64,000 nucleotides of DNA, from NCBI GenBank assembly GCA_020137815.1, contig CM035354.1, positions 8,273,921 through 8,337,920 on the forward strand, written 5' to 3'. The notes beneath the pieces were generated by a model. The model saw nothing but the letters and a program-made list of their open reading frames with translations, searched no databases and had not been told where the DNA came from. This DNA is from Hormiphora californensis (Eukaryota; Ctenophora; Tentaculata; Cydippida; Pleurobrachiidae). Shown here piece after piece: positions 28,001-40,308 of this stretch. The translations under genes were made by a program, and so were the position numbers. How positions within the stretch are numbered: position 1 is the first letter of the stretch; each line of letters starts with the position of its first letter.

Positions 28001-31000
28001 TAAGGATTGTATTTGGTTGCTAAGGGTTGTATCTGGTTGGTAAGGGTTGTATCTGGTTGGTAAGGGTTTTATCTGCTAATATTTACCTGCTACTAGAAGG
28101 TTCAACATTAGGACAGCAGCTAACATCATGTAAATAGCCAGGAATATCCTAACAACGTACTGGTTGAATTTACATACAACATGTCCCTCTCCATCGGAAC
28201 ACGTGAACTCCGGACAGTTCTCCTGCAGGTCATACACCATAGGGAATTGTGTTCGAGTGGGGCAGTGTTATAGCAGCCCCTTACTCAATAAGGGTAGTTA
28301 GAGAATCGTTGGAGAGGAATTATAGATTCTGATTTCTGACCATTTAAAAACTGTAAAATTCTTACAATTGAAGCGTTGTAGTGCTTGTTGTAGTAGTTAC
28401 AGTAATTTTCATTCATTTCCGATAATAGATCCTCCTCCCCTATCTCTCCAAACAGATTCACATAGGGCCTCCACACGATTTGGAATAGCTGAGGTGTGAG
28501 GGAGGGGGTGAGGAAATATAAAACTGAGACATTATAAGTGACAGCTTGCTTCGCTTCTGTATTTAATTATGATCTCTTGATGAAGGGTGGTAATGCATTA
28601 TGAACGTTTCCGAGAAACCTGAAGACAACTTAAATTAGAAGTTACGATATTGTATTAGCTTTAAATGTCTCGTACCATTGCGAAGCTGATACTTTCGAAT
28701 TTGTTGGGGTTCATTATGGCCGTGGTAGAAACTCCATAACCAATAACGAATATAGCCACCAGGTGGATGAAGAACATCAGATCCAATAACATCTACAAGG
28801 GGGAGAGAGTTTATAGTTACCATAGCAACCACACATAGCAACCAAACATAGCAACCACAATCTATAGTACTAACCTTATGCATCATCATGACTTTAGGTC
28901 CGAGTTGTTTATCTATCTGTAGAGCCTGGCAGATTCTCATGCAGTATAGGATGAATGCAGCAGAGAATAGCAATCTAAAGGAGTTCTCCCAGATGGACAT
29001 GTCCATATCCATGGCCACCTCTCCAGATGCACCCTTGTCACTGGTTTCTATAGAGGCCTTCATCTTGCATACAAAGGCAGACAGAATCAGTAACATACAC
29101 ATTACATCGTTCTTGTTATAGATGTTAGAGATGTACATCTTCAGCTTCCCTCTGAATGTGGTGGGGTAGGAGAAGTAGATCTGTCTGACCTCTAATGGAA
29201 CCAGAGCCAGCACCCACAAGTATACAAAGGTCTCTGAGAGGGTCAGATGGCAACCAAATATCTTCCTCAACCGAATAGTTGCATCCCCACAGGAGGAGGG
29301 ATCCATTTTCTGTCGGATCAGGAGGGCAATGGCGTACCCCCACAGAAAGAAGCAGTAAACAATCATGTAGATGTAGAACTTGGTTATTGGGGCTTTGTAG
29401 AAGTATTTACACCGGGTAAAGAATGGTAGTTTGAACACCCTCGCATCACTTCCTGCCCCTTCTGGCCCTGTCTGGGCTCTGGATACAAAAGCGTTACGGC
29501 GGTTAGAGTTAGGGTTCTCCTCTCTCCTTTGTGACTTCATCTTCTTATTCAGTCTGGCCACCTCATCAGGCTTAGGATCTCTAAATGAGGCCAGGAAGGG
29601 AAGGAGGAGGGATATCAGGATCCTAATGAAGGATATATCAGGATCCAACCAACCCATCCACTCAGAATCCACGTACTCCTGGACACTATTGTGAGCTATC
29701 ACCTCAGTGGCCTCGCTATAATCTGCCATCTCTAACAGAGTCAAGTCCCCCCACATAGTGTAGCGATATCGGATTAGACCCCGGACATTCTGTTCTGGAT
29801 ACCTAGCTACCTCATCTAACACAGATACAGTTAACCCCTCGAACTCTGCAGCCCACACCTCCAACCTGTCAGCTAGTGCATCAGTTATCTCAATAGTCAG
29901 CTTCTCTTGTTCCTTCATCCACGTGTTAACAAACTTGCACACTAGACCCAGGTAGAGAGGTGTCCGGGAATACTCCCAGAACACCTTGGCCATGTCATGC
30001 TCGTGTACTAAACACAAATACAGTGCCAGGATATTCTCAGGATCTTCAAAATCATATCCCCTTCCCACCTCATACCCTCCCCCGGGGGAGGCGGATTTCT
30101 GGCGCTTCACGGTGTATTCGTCAGCGTCAATGTACCGGTAACTAGTGCTAGATCCGTTAGTCTTGGTGCCACATATCTTGATGGAGGAGAGTGGGAGGAG
30201 ATCAGGGGAGGGGGCAGCGTCTAAATCTGTCGAGGGGTCCCTTTTAGCAGGGGCTCTGATGACACCTGCACTTATCTTGTGCACCACCTATACAGAGGGA
30301 TTATTAGAATGGATAAGTAATGATTGGATTAATTGGATTTAGATCGTTACAGGGTCAGTAAAATAGTGGCGTGTAATGGAACCTCACCCTTGCAAAGTGT
30401 TCAAACATGAACATATCAGGGTCCTTGCACTCCTTCAGGAGGAGAGAGTACATGAGTGTAGATTTATCAGTGCTCCTCAACATCCTCTCAAATCTCTCCT
30501 CCGTTAGAAAGGTCTTGATACTGGCATTCCGCCCAATTATATTGCGGATAAAGGGGATCTGCTTGTGTGTAATGGCCAACCCTAGCAGGTCATTCAGCTC
30601 ACTCTCCTAAGAAGGGGGGTTGTAGTTATAAGAGATGAAATTGAAGGTGAAGTTTCCTCAAATCCCCATAACCTCGTCAAAATGTCCCAAACAAGTTCAC
30701 TCATACTGTATACTGGTATAATAGACTAAAATATGTACTCTCCCTACCTCTAGGACCATGTTGGTAAAGATGTATTCCTCAGCTATGTCAAGACGTTCCC
30801 ACTGGATAGTCAGTTCCAATTGCTTCTTCAATAAATCCTTGCCTTTCTCCTTTGTAGCTTGTACTTGACTCACAAACTCACTTGCTGAATAACACATTAT
30901 AAAGTTATTCATTTGTTGAAGAAGAACAATACAATAATTATTATTTTCACTTGCTGGACAAAACAGCGCTCTTCCTCGTAAATCAAGTGGCTATGTGGTC

Positions 31001-34000
31001 ATGGAGTCATGTCACTGGCTTCGCGAAGATTGGGAAGTGCTATTTAACCATTCAATAAAATCGAGTCGAGACATAATTTAGAAATTAAAAACATAACCTT
31101 TCTTGCTAAAACTTACTTCTCCGTACGCAGTACTCAGCGGTATCCCCAAAGTTGGTGCAAACTTTCACAGTAAGACTCCTGATGAGCCCCTTTAGAATTG
31201 CTTTGTCCAAGTCTTCCCCCTTCCCTGGCTTCCAGATAGTCACCTGTGTTACAATTGATGTGTGTGACCTAACATGGCTTAATTACATATGGTCATGTCA
31301 CCTGTCAGCAGTATTTAAAGGAGTCCTCGGATTACCAAAATTACACAACATTCACAACATACATAGATCCCTTACCGATAATCCCAATATCTCTCTCTCC
31401 AATAATCCCAATATCTCCCTCTCCGAATATCTCCCTCTCCAATAATCCCAATATCTCCCTCTCTGATGAAAGATCCCCCGTTATCCCCCATTCTTACCAG
31501 GTCATCGTGATGTAGAATCTGATCGATCATGCCCATAAAGTGATCATATTGTTCCTGTTTCCGTCCTGGTAGAGCCTTAGCAAGCTCCCCCATAACCAGT
31601 TGTCTGTCTTCATCTCCCTGCAGTCTCCTTACATTAACAGATCCAAACCTTTTAAAAAGAGACGTCATGCTTTCAGTATACATTAGAGCCACTAACCGAA
31701 TTTAACATGTCTAGTTCAATCTCACTCTCTCTCTCTCAGTGGTGCTCCAGCCTCCGTGGTATTGGCCGCCCGCACAGCACCGCCCAAAACGTTGTCTACG
31801 ATTTATGCGGGCGGCCAATATGACCACTGTCTCTCATACTCCCTTTCCTCTTACCCTTCAAAGACGCTCTCCAGTGAAGCTAGTTCATGTGCTAGACACA
31901 GCACGTCCGAGATGCGACCTGAATCACGGAGGATCACTAAAGGTAACCCTGCCTCTACCCTCAATAGGGCCTCTTCAAGAGACCCACCACCTCCCTCTAT
32001 CAGGACTGATACTAGCTGGGCACCAGTGGCCCTTGTCAGCGCTTCTTGCAACTCCACACGGAACTTCCTCACCTAGAATTGTAAAATTTTAGTAACACTC
32101 GGGAAGAATACAATCTTTTAAAATATAATCGTTACCCGTGATTTGGGGATTACATATTACGCTACCAAGTAGTGAAAGGGACTTCCAATCTAGAACTTCC
32201 TGTTCCTCTCTCAATCTCTCTATTTCTCTCACAACTCTACCTGTGTCTCTCACATTCCTACCCGTTCCGCTTACAACCCTACTGCCTACCTGCGTCTCGT
32301 GGAAGTTATTCCTAGTTCCGTGATCCAGAAGGATGAAATGGGTATGCTCATGTTCCAGAGCCATGTGGAGAGGTTTCCCTGTCGCATCATCCCTTTCTAG
32401 TTCCCTCAGAGATACTGAGTGGTAGTGGGCAGGAAACAAACCCTGAGGAGGGAGTGGAGTATTGAACGATAGTGATTTAGGAACATGTACTATACCCTGA
32501 AGGAGAAATTATAGAAGTGTAGGGTGGGGAATAAAAAGGAGATATGGTTGGAAAACTAAAATACAAACAGCTCAGTATACCTCTTGGTTGACTAGTTGCC
32601 AGTTGTTAGATACAGCACCCCACGAGTTCACCCCAATAACAGGTATAGAACTAGTGAAACTCCTCTTCATGGCCACAGCATCACCCACCAGATTACTAAC
32701 TCCCTGATAGGAGAGAGGGTGGGTGTTACACGGGGCCGGGGGTGGGGGTAGAGGCCACAGCATCACCCACCAGATTACTAACTCCCTGATAGGAGAGAGG
32801 GTGTTACACAGGGGGGGGTGGAGGCCACAGCATCACCCACCAGATTACTACTCCCTGAATCCCTGATAGGAGATTACTAACTCCCTGATAGGAGAGAGGG
32901 TGGATGATGGATGGTTTATACAACAAAGAGAGGTTTGAGGAATTCAGTTCAGGAATGAGTGAGCCCCCCCCCCCTACACTAGTGAGTGTAGACTGTGAAC
33001 TGTTATAGAGATGATGTCTTGAAGATAGGTCATAAAGAGTCTTGTCCCGGTTTTGTAAAAACTAGATTGGTATGTCACTTTTATACTGTTGTTGAGGAAC
33101 CCTATACACAAGAAGCCCCCTTTTTCAAACTGGTATGTGATTCTGTCAGCGTGCTGCTAAACTACCCAGTGCCTGGTTACCTAATGATATTGTAGTCTCG
33201 TGGTAACTACGTGGGCGAGACTCCCCTTTTTCATTTCTTCCAATAACCAATCCCTCTTTTCTTCCCCTTCATTTATTTCTCGGTAATCTCTGAGCTATGA
33301 GCTATCGTCAATGGCTAGTTACCTGTCACATCTCTTTATGTCTCTCTCTCTCTCTTATTCAGTGAACCTCTCCCTGTCTCTCCCTGCCTCCCTCCCTCTC
33401 TCCCTCATGTCTCTCCCTCTCCCCACCTCTCCCCTGCAACCTACGTACATGGTTGACCCCACTGGTGAAGAGCCACGCCTTAGTAGATTTGGCTGCTTTG
33501 ACAAGCCCTGTTTTTATCTCCATCTCTGCCGCTGTAATAAGAGTGGGAGTTAGGAGTGAGGAACGAGATACAGTATAGTCCCACTATGAAGGACAAAGAT
33601 ATTGTGATACAGTGGTGATTATTGTTGTGTTAATACAAAAAGCGTGTGCTTGGTTCAGGGTTTCATTCATGATCTAAATGAGTGTCATTGTTCGACAAAA
33701 CAAAGTGAATAGGAAATAAAGCGGGGAACAATGATTAAATGAATTCATTTTTAGTAAAAAAGATACCGGTTTAACATATATCTTACTTGCCGACCACCCG
33801 TTCGTATCTGCACTACACACTACACTCTCTGTGTATACTCAAGTTCAGTTCATGCACTGTTTCAACTTCATGAACTAACTAATCATACTTGTTACAATTA
33901 TACGGAAAACAGTTGAATTGTTCATCCGCGTAGCGCGGAACACAGATTCAAGCGACTCAAAAGAACAGCACGTTTGTGCTGCAACAGAACAGCTTCATTA

Positions 34001-36168
34001 CAGATAAACTGTAGGCACTTGTTGAGTTACTCATAGGCATAGATTTCAACTCACCCATCAATGCAGAATCAAACTTTGAGTGTCCCCCGAATACAGAGAT
34101 GAGAAGGTTTGGAAAGGGCAGACTCCACTTGTTTAGTAGGAGATCGGTTAGATTGGCTATCTTCGTCTCAACATCACATCTTAGATACTGAATGACTTTC
34201 GGTAAACGCGACGGGAACTATGTATGTAGTTGAAACGAGAAAAAAAACTAAGATTAAAGATTTCACAACCATCCCCCAAAATGTGGGATTCCCCCCCCCC
34301 TCCCAATTATGTGGGATCCCCCCCCCCCCAATTATGTGGGATCCCCCCCCCCTCCCAATTATGTGGGATCCCCCCTCCCAATTATGTGGGATTCCCCCCC
34401 CTCCAATTATGTGGGATTCCCCCCCCCCCCTCCCAAAATGTGGGATCCCCCCTCCCAAAATGTGGGATCCCCCCCCCTCCCAATTATGTGGGACCAAACC
34501 GGAAAACTCACCAATGGAAGAATATCATTCTCAGCTGACATGAAGTTGATCTCTCCGTATGCATCAGTAGGTCGTTTAACAGTGTCTGTCTGGTAATTCC
34601 ACTCTTCTGTTGAGGGTAGGCCCTCTCCCAGAGCATCTCTCTCATGATCCTCTCTCTCATAGCCACACTTGCACCTGTTAGGAATGCTGGGTTATTGCCA
34701 GAATATAGGAATGATAACTGGGTGACAGGGAGCGAGAAGTTAAGATGTTGTGAGACAGAGAGGGTGAGAGAGAGGAAATGGTTATAAGAGACATGACATT
34801 GATTGAACTGCAGATTAGGGGTTGCTAAGTCGGAATGAATCGCTATGAATCATATTTCCTGATATTCATTGGGCAATTATCTACTGATATCCGGAGTTTC
34901 AGCCCAAACGGTTGAGCCACTAAGGATCGCAAGCCACTTTTGTGACCCTTGTTTTTGCTGTTTATTGCAGTGCGCATGGGTTGTATTCGTGCACATACGG
35001 TTGTATAGTATAAAATTGGGTCTTTATAGTCAAATATCGCTATGAATCATATTTCCTGTTATTTATTGGGTAATTATCTACAGATATCCGGAGTTTCAGC
35101 CCAAACGGTTGAGCCACTAAGGATCGCAAGCCACTTTTGTGACCCTTGTTTTTGGTGAAAAATCGGGAAAAAATCGAAAAAAAATTTTAAAATTTTAAAA
35201 TTTCAAAACACGGAAATTAGTTCATAGAACATCCCAATACATGTGCAAGACTTTAAAATTGAGTATTCAAAAATTTCAACTTAGCAACCCCTACTGCAGA
35301 TAGTGGTTATCGAGTTATCAAGTTCTGTTGGGGAATGGGACTCATGTCACACGAAAAAGGATTAATGAGGGGCGGAGGAAGACATCAGAGCAGCAAGTTA
35401 AAAAAAGTCCATTTATGGAAGGAAGAAAGCCCTGCCATTGTCTTCTACGTCTGCTTGAGGCTGGTTATGTGATCTGTACTCAGCGGGGCACGTGTTATTC
35501 ATGGTCATTCAGTGGTTACCATGGTTACCAAGTTACTATGGTTACCTACCTGTTGATTTGCTCCTCGGTAACTGGTACAAACTTGCAGCATTCTCTCCTT
35601 CTGTAGGTGTCAGTGATGTAGTACGGTGGCGGTCCTTTTGTCTGAAACAGTGAACATATAGTGTGCACATGACCTGCTGGATTTATTTGTCACTGTGTCT
35701 CGCTGCATCAACTCAAAATAAAAGTGAAATAATTTTTGCTGTTCATCCCATTTTTAAAAGTTTAATAATAATTGATGAACGACAGTGAATAGGACATTTT
35801 TCATACTGAACCAATGTTCAACCTCTCATTCAGTCACAGAATTTCATAAGAAGGCACACCTTCTTACTAAGTATTTACCAAACTACAACAAGCTGTTTTA
35901 TATTTATTCATAGAGAATTTTCAAAGCTGTTCACTATGCTAGACGCCACCACTGTAAAACAGAGTACATAATAAGATCACCACTAACATGACGTAAAACT
36001 AAAATCTCCCTTCCAAGAACCTACCACTGTAGACTTGGTGCGTCTAACACTGCCAATAGTTCGGGAGAGAGAAGATGCGACTGTAGCTGAGTTGAAGACT
36101 ATGGCATCTCCTGAGGGAATCGAACCACGCCCATTCTTTTTACCCATCACACAGGGTACCACCACCAA
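25028..36168 (-). CDS. TRPM2: TRPM2-like cation channel with NUDT9-homology tail
   Basis: Exons (minus): 36168-36025, 35641-35550, 34674-34512, 34187-34055, 33531-33449, 32703-32581, 32442-32290, 32072-31855, 31669-31498, 31243-31117, 30884-30748, 30606-30388, 30287-28875, 28792-28676, 28488-28366, 28222-28087, 27720-27585, 27518-27362, 27301-27089, 26955-26535, 26114-25951, 25733-25646, 25533-25398, 25274-25028. All phases fit, giving 1704 residues. N-terminal TRPM/SLOG homology: PTDAYGEINF, PNLLISVFGG, GLVKAAKSTKAWLFTSG. The 1413-base exon covers TM1-5. The pore reads WRPYVNLFGEIGEED and TM6 AAVLMLNLLVA. A coiled-coil segment follows. The NUDT9-like tail has NGAPLNPCGRTGLAGRG and DRNTDNSWLE, but the Nudix box is degenerate (KELRDMIGK). 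Human TRPM2 is an ADP-ribose-gated Ca2+ channel; ligand gating here is inference. ATG at 36147 is an alternative start. Confidence 0.93.
27753..28075. repeat. 20-bp minisatellite in a TRPM2 intron
   Basis: About 16 copies of GGTTGGTAAGGGTTGTATCT, with TTGCTA and TTGTTG variants. It fills the intron between the TM6 exon (28087-28222) and the post-TM6 exon (27585-27720). Confidence 0.93.
31372..31465. repeat. Short tandem repeat, AATAATCCCAATATCTC
   Basis: Four to five degenerate copies of a unit of about 16-27 bases (AATAATCCCAATATCTC plus CCTCTCC) inside an intron of the TRPM2-like gene. Confidence 0.8.
32671..32903. repeat. Tandem copies of a TRPM2 exon start and its acceptor
   Basis: The first part of the exon at 32581-32703, with its CAG acceptor, is repeated in the upstream intron at about 32753-32801, 32823-32870 and partly at 32871-32903. 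Each copy keeps CCACAGCATCACCCACCAG and CTCCCTGATAGGAGA on the plus strand, so each carries a potential acceptor. Confidence 0.85.
34268..34495. repeat. C-rich minisatellite in a TRPM2 intron
   Basis: About nine copies of a unit of roughly 20-27 bases, AATTATGTGGGATCCCCCC, with varying C-run length. It lies between the exons at 34055-34187 and 34512-34674. Confidence 0.9.
34816..35293. mobile_element. hAT-type MITE, 8-bp duplication CTGCAGAT
   Basis: Ends read TAGGGGTTGCTAAGT and ACTTAGCAACCCCTA, flanked by a perfect 8-base direct repeat CTGCAGAT (34808-34815 and 35294-35301). Eight-base duplication and TAGGGG ends are typical of hAT elements. The interior has two direct copies of a unit of about 110 bases (about 34845-34955 and 35042-35150) containing CAGCCCAAACGGTTGAGCC. 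It has no transposase and sits in an intron of the TRPM2-like gene. Confidence 0.9.
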
Positions 36169-36540
36169 CTACTGTAGCACTACCGGCTAGGAATAAAATA
36201 GAACTCAGTTGGAGGGGTGCAGATATATCATTGTTTTCTTCAAACCCGGTGAGAGAGAGGGTCGAGCAAGGCAAAGATACCCTAGTATAGAACAGTGGCA
36301 ACTGGGTAGACTGTATCCCTACCAATCAGAACAAACAACGAGAAAAGTACCAGTGATTTGAACTAATAAAGGCAAGTGGGGGACATAAAGCGACAAGATT
36401 GAGAGTGGAACTAGAAGAATGAACATGGTATAACTTCATTAGTCACCTGATACCACACCCCCCCCCCCCCACTGGAAATAATGCCATCTGAGAGGTGCGA
36501 TATAAATGGAGCATAGATCAGGGGATAGTTGTCAAAGTAC

Positions 36541-36607
<67 letters not shown>

Positions 36608-39364
36608 GAGGAGGAGAGAGAGAGAGAGAGAGAGAGAGAGGGGGAACAAAGATCTGAAATTCAACAGATGTTCTGAGAAACCAACATCTGTCTTCCTACA
36701 TCTGCCCTCACTCCTCAATAGCATCACTGATATATAAAAGACGAATTTAACAGACGCGGTGATAACAAATAATGGTTCATCACAACCAAGTAAAGGGCAT
36801 ACTATACACTACACACTACACTCACTATAGTACAAGACACAAGTGGGGGGGGGGGGGGGGGGTTCATGCTAAATGTAAAGGGTGGAAGTAGCCCCCCACA
36901 GTCACACACCGCATAATATACGGAGGGTACTTCCATGATACTTCCCCCCTCTCTCTGTGCCCAGGTGGGGTGAGTAACAAGGTCTCTCTTTCTCATTTAA
37001 ACACTCTCTCATTCTATCTTCCAGCTTGTGTAGCTACTGCATTGCATGTAGAAGCTTTTCAATGCGAGCGGAAGCTGGGGATAACCCGAACTCAGTCAAG
37101 AGGTCTGAGGTATCTAGGGTGGTTGTTATTCGACAGAACATGGCTCAATTCTAAATAGTGTGTGGGAGAGTGAACAAGGGAGGAAGAGAGAAGACGTATC
37201 AGATTGCAGAGAAAAGCTAATTACTGTTTTTTATTTCATATTTGAACAGCACAGGGGGTAAATGTTCTGTGGTTATCATTGCTCCCCGAGGATAAATTCG
37301 CCCAGAAATCCCCCTTGGAAACTTGAGGCAATTATAGGCAAGAGCAGAGGAACGACTGTAGTGCTGAAAGAAATCCATTTTCTTTTTGATTCTTTAGATA
37401 ATCGATTTCCCCGACATCACGACGGATAATTACACACGTACATAATCCAGACATAATAAATCACTCACTAATTACAACACAACACACACCTGGTAATAGC
37501 CCCTGAAGGGGGTCATCATTCTAAAGGAACAACGAGCCGACACTACCATATATGGAATAACTGACTAACTTCCACACTACTTTCCATGCATGTCAGTTAT
37601 TCCATAATGCACGCATACAGCTGCTTATTCATGTGCATGCAACTTACCACTTCTCGTTCTGTTGCCGACCGGGAGATTGATCTCTGGAACTGGCTGAAGG
37701 ACGCCCTGACTTGGTCCACTACCATTATGTTATGGTGCCGTCCAGGGGGGTGTCCTCTAGTTGGAGAGAAGCTAACTACAATCTATACCAGAGAGGGGAT
37801 GCCACGAGGTAAAGGGAAGCAGATATAGACAGTAAAAGTGAGTGTAAATTGGATTACTTGCAAGCAAACGAGGTATGCATTTAGGAGGAACTAATAAGGG
37901 GTGGAAGATAGCGGGGGATACTTTGAGTGGGGTAGTTCCATGGAAGTACCGGTCTCAACAGCGGTATCAACATAATGTTTTATTCTCTATGTAGGAGCAG
38001 AAATAATACGAATGATTCATGTCCCAGTTCTGAGCCCAGGACTTTGTGTAGGTAGGACGTAGGTACCATATAATGGGATCACATTACACATTCGGTTCCT
38101 GCATAAACCATGTCCATTAAATTAAGGTAAATTAAGTTTCAAACACAATGAAAAAGATCGCGATATTTACGGCATCGAGCTAAATATTTTGCAACTGCAT
38201 TCTGCAACGATATATGGCACACAATCCAGGAAACATGTTGACAGGAGCCCTAAATTGGAAAAGCCAAAAGGAGTCAGAAGCACTTGAGTCCAAGAAAACT
38301 TGTCCGGGAAAAGCAGCAGAGGGAACAAAATGAATAAAGTCTGCGAGACTGTCGACAAGAGAAGTATTTAGCCGGATGGGATGAAAGGAAGAGGGGGGAT
38401 AATTGAGTGACTGTAGTGTACGCAGTGTCTGAAGTGACACATTGCTCTCGACCTTCTCTTCTCCTTGCATAAAAGTGACACAGTGGCGTGTAAAGTGATA
38501 TGTGTGCAGAGAAATGAATGAAACATTTCATGTTCCACTTCTACAAGTTCTTATCTTTCACTACACCCTCTCTCCCTTATTCATTCTTTCTCCAATAGAG
38601 TTGTCTCGCAAGAGACTGTCCAGGGCAGTCTGCCCTCTCCGAACTGGGCTGGAGGGGGGATATGGCCCTATTATATGAGCAGAGGAGCTGAGGGTGTGCA
38701 GTAGCGTGAGTGAAGATACGGTAATGTAGCATGACAACAGTGTGTCCTTCAATCCCTCTATCTATCTCTATTCCTCTATCTATCTATCTCTCTATCTCTC
38801 TCACTAAAAAGTTTACAGTGGCAGTTTACACTCGCCATGAAGTAGGTAGAAAATTGCCCGGAACAAAATAATCACAGATCTTTACTCAGAATGAATTCCC
38901 TTCCGCGGAAACGCCAACAAAGCCCATAGCAGTGACCAAATATCAAGGCTCCAATTTCAAGTTCTACCTCTCTGCTGCTCTTACCAGACCAAGTTCAATA
39001 TAGATGATTGTAGTTAAACAATGGGGCCGATACAAGCTAACAACAGTACGGTACGAGCTGGTCATGATCTTGGTATAGGTAGCACATATAACATGCCGTT
39101 CTATACACACAATAGCGACACACGCACAGGACATCAAGTCTACATAATTGATCATAATCCCATCATAATTTCAATAACCTATTTTCAATATTACGGCATG
39201 AGAGTGAGAAATAGAGATGGATTTGATCTCTTTTTCTGAGTTGGTTGAAACAACTTGGAAAATACCTTGTTGAGTAAGACCATACTTTAATATCTATCAG
39301 TGGAAGTTCCATTGGAACTACTTGGTTCAGAGGATGGAACATCTCGCAGTGCATTTACCTCGTC
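36169..39364. other. 5' flank of the TRPM2-like gene, no gene seen
   Basis: Contains a GA array at 36541-36640, a G-run at 36845-36862 and many short open frames without recognisable protein content. Promoter elements of the TRPM2-like gene probably lie here, but I cannot place them. Confidence 0.45.
36541..36640. repeat. (GA)n microsatellite
   Basis: GA array with a short GGA interruption. It produces Arg-Glu and Ser-Leu artefact frames. Confidence 0.95.
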
Positions 39365-39367
39365 TTA

Positions 39368-39802
39368 GGCCGGGTCCAGACGAGTGGTAGGTAGCTACTA
39401 TGGTAGGCTACTATGGTAGATATCTACCACAGCTACCACTCGTCTGTACACCTATATCTACCATAAGCTACTATGGTAGGCGGTTATAGGTCGAGGTATT
39501 ACCGCCTACTATAGTAGCTTACCATAGTAGGCTACTATAGTAGGTGGTCACTCGTCTGTTCACCCTCTGACCGCCTACCATTGTAACTTGTTATCACATC
39601 TTTCTGCATGGGGCATAAGAAATTTGATACCCCGATGATTACAGAAGTATCATGGTAGATGTGTCAGAGGGTGGCCAGACGAGTGGTAGCTAGCCTACCA
39701 TAGTAGCTTTACTACCACTCGTCTGGACAGTTCCCAGCTACTATGGTAGCTTACTATGGTAGCCTACCATAGTAGCTACCTACCACTCGTCTGGACCCGG
39801 CC
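39368..39802. mobile_element. MITE, GGCCGGGTCC ends, TTA duplication
   Basis: The left end is GGCCGGGTCCAGACGAGTGG and the right end its exact complement, flanked by TTA on both sides (39365-39367, 39803-39805). The interior is built of palindromic CTACTATGGTAG blocks and repeats the CGAGTGG/CCACTCG motif several times. The TTA/TAA duplication points to PIF/Harbinger-type elements. There is no coding sequence. Confidence 0.88.
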
Positions 39803-39934
39803 TTATTGGGAGTCTCACAGTCCCCCCCCCCCCCCGGCCGGGGACGAACCATTAAAATTTACACTTCGAATTATTATATTTTTCAATATTGTTCAAATAA
39901 CTTGTTGAGTAAGGGGTGAGTAAGAGGTGGCTTA

Positions 39935-40305
39935 GGCCGGGTCCAGACGAGTGGTAGGTAGCTACTATGGCAGGGTGCTATAGTAGATATCTACCACACC
40001 TACCACTCGTCTGGACACTTATATCTACCATTGCAGGGTGTTACACCTCGGCCGGCAGGGTGCAAGAGTAGGGTGTCACTCGTCTGGACAGCCTCTGACA
40101 ACCTACCATTGCAACTTTACCTCTATGGGGCATGAGAAATTTGATACCCCCGATGATTGATTTGTGTCAGAGGGTGTCCAGACGAGTGGTAGATGGCTTA
40201 CTATGGTAGCTTAGCTACCACTCGTCTGGACAGTACCCACCTGCCATAGCACCCTGCCATAGCACCCTGCCATAGTAGCTACCTACCACTCGTCTGGACC
40301 CGGCC
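39935..40305. mobile_element. Second copy of the GGCCGGGTCC MITE family
   Basis: Same ends and same TTA flanks (39932-39934, 40306-40308) as the element 130 bases upstream, but shorter (371 against 435 bases) and diverged inside, with CTATGGCAGGGTG variants. The pair arose from separate insertions, because each has its own TTA pair. Confidence 0.88.
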
Positions 40306-40308
40306 TTA

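Noticed and set aside
36110-36150. tRNA B-box-like GGTTCGATTCCC on the minus strand
   Set aside because: It lies inside the first exon of the TRPM2-like gene and I could not fold a cloverleaf with a matching A box and acceptor stem.
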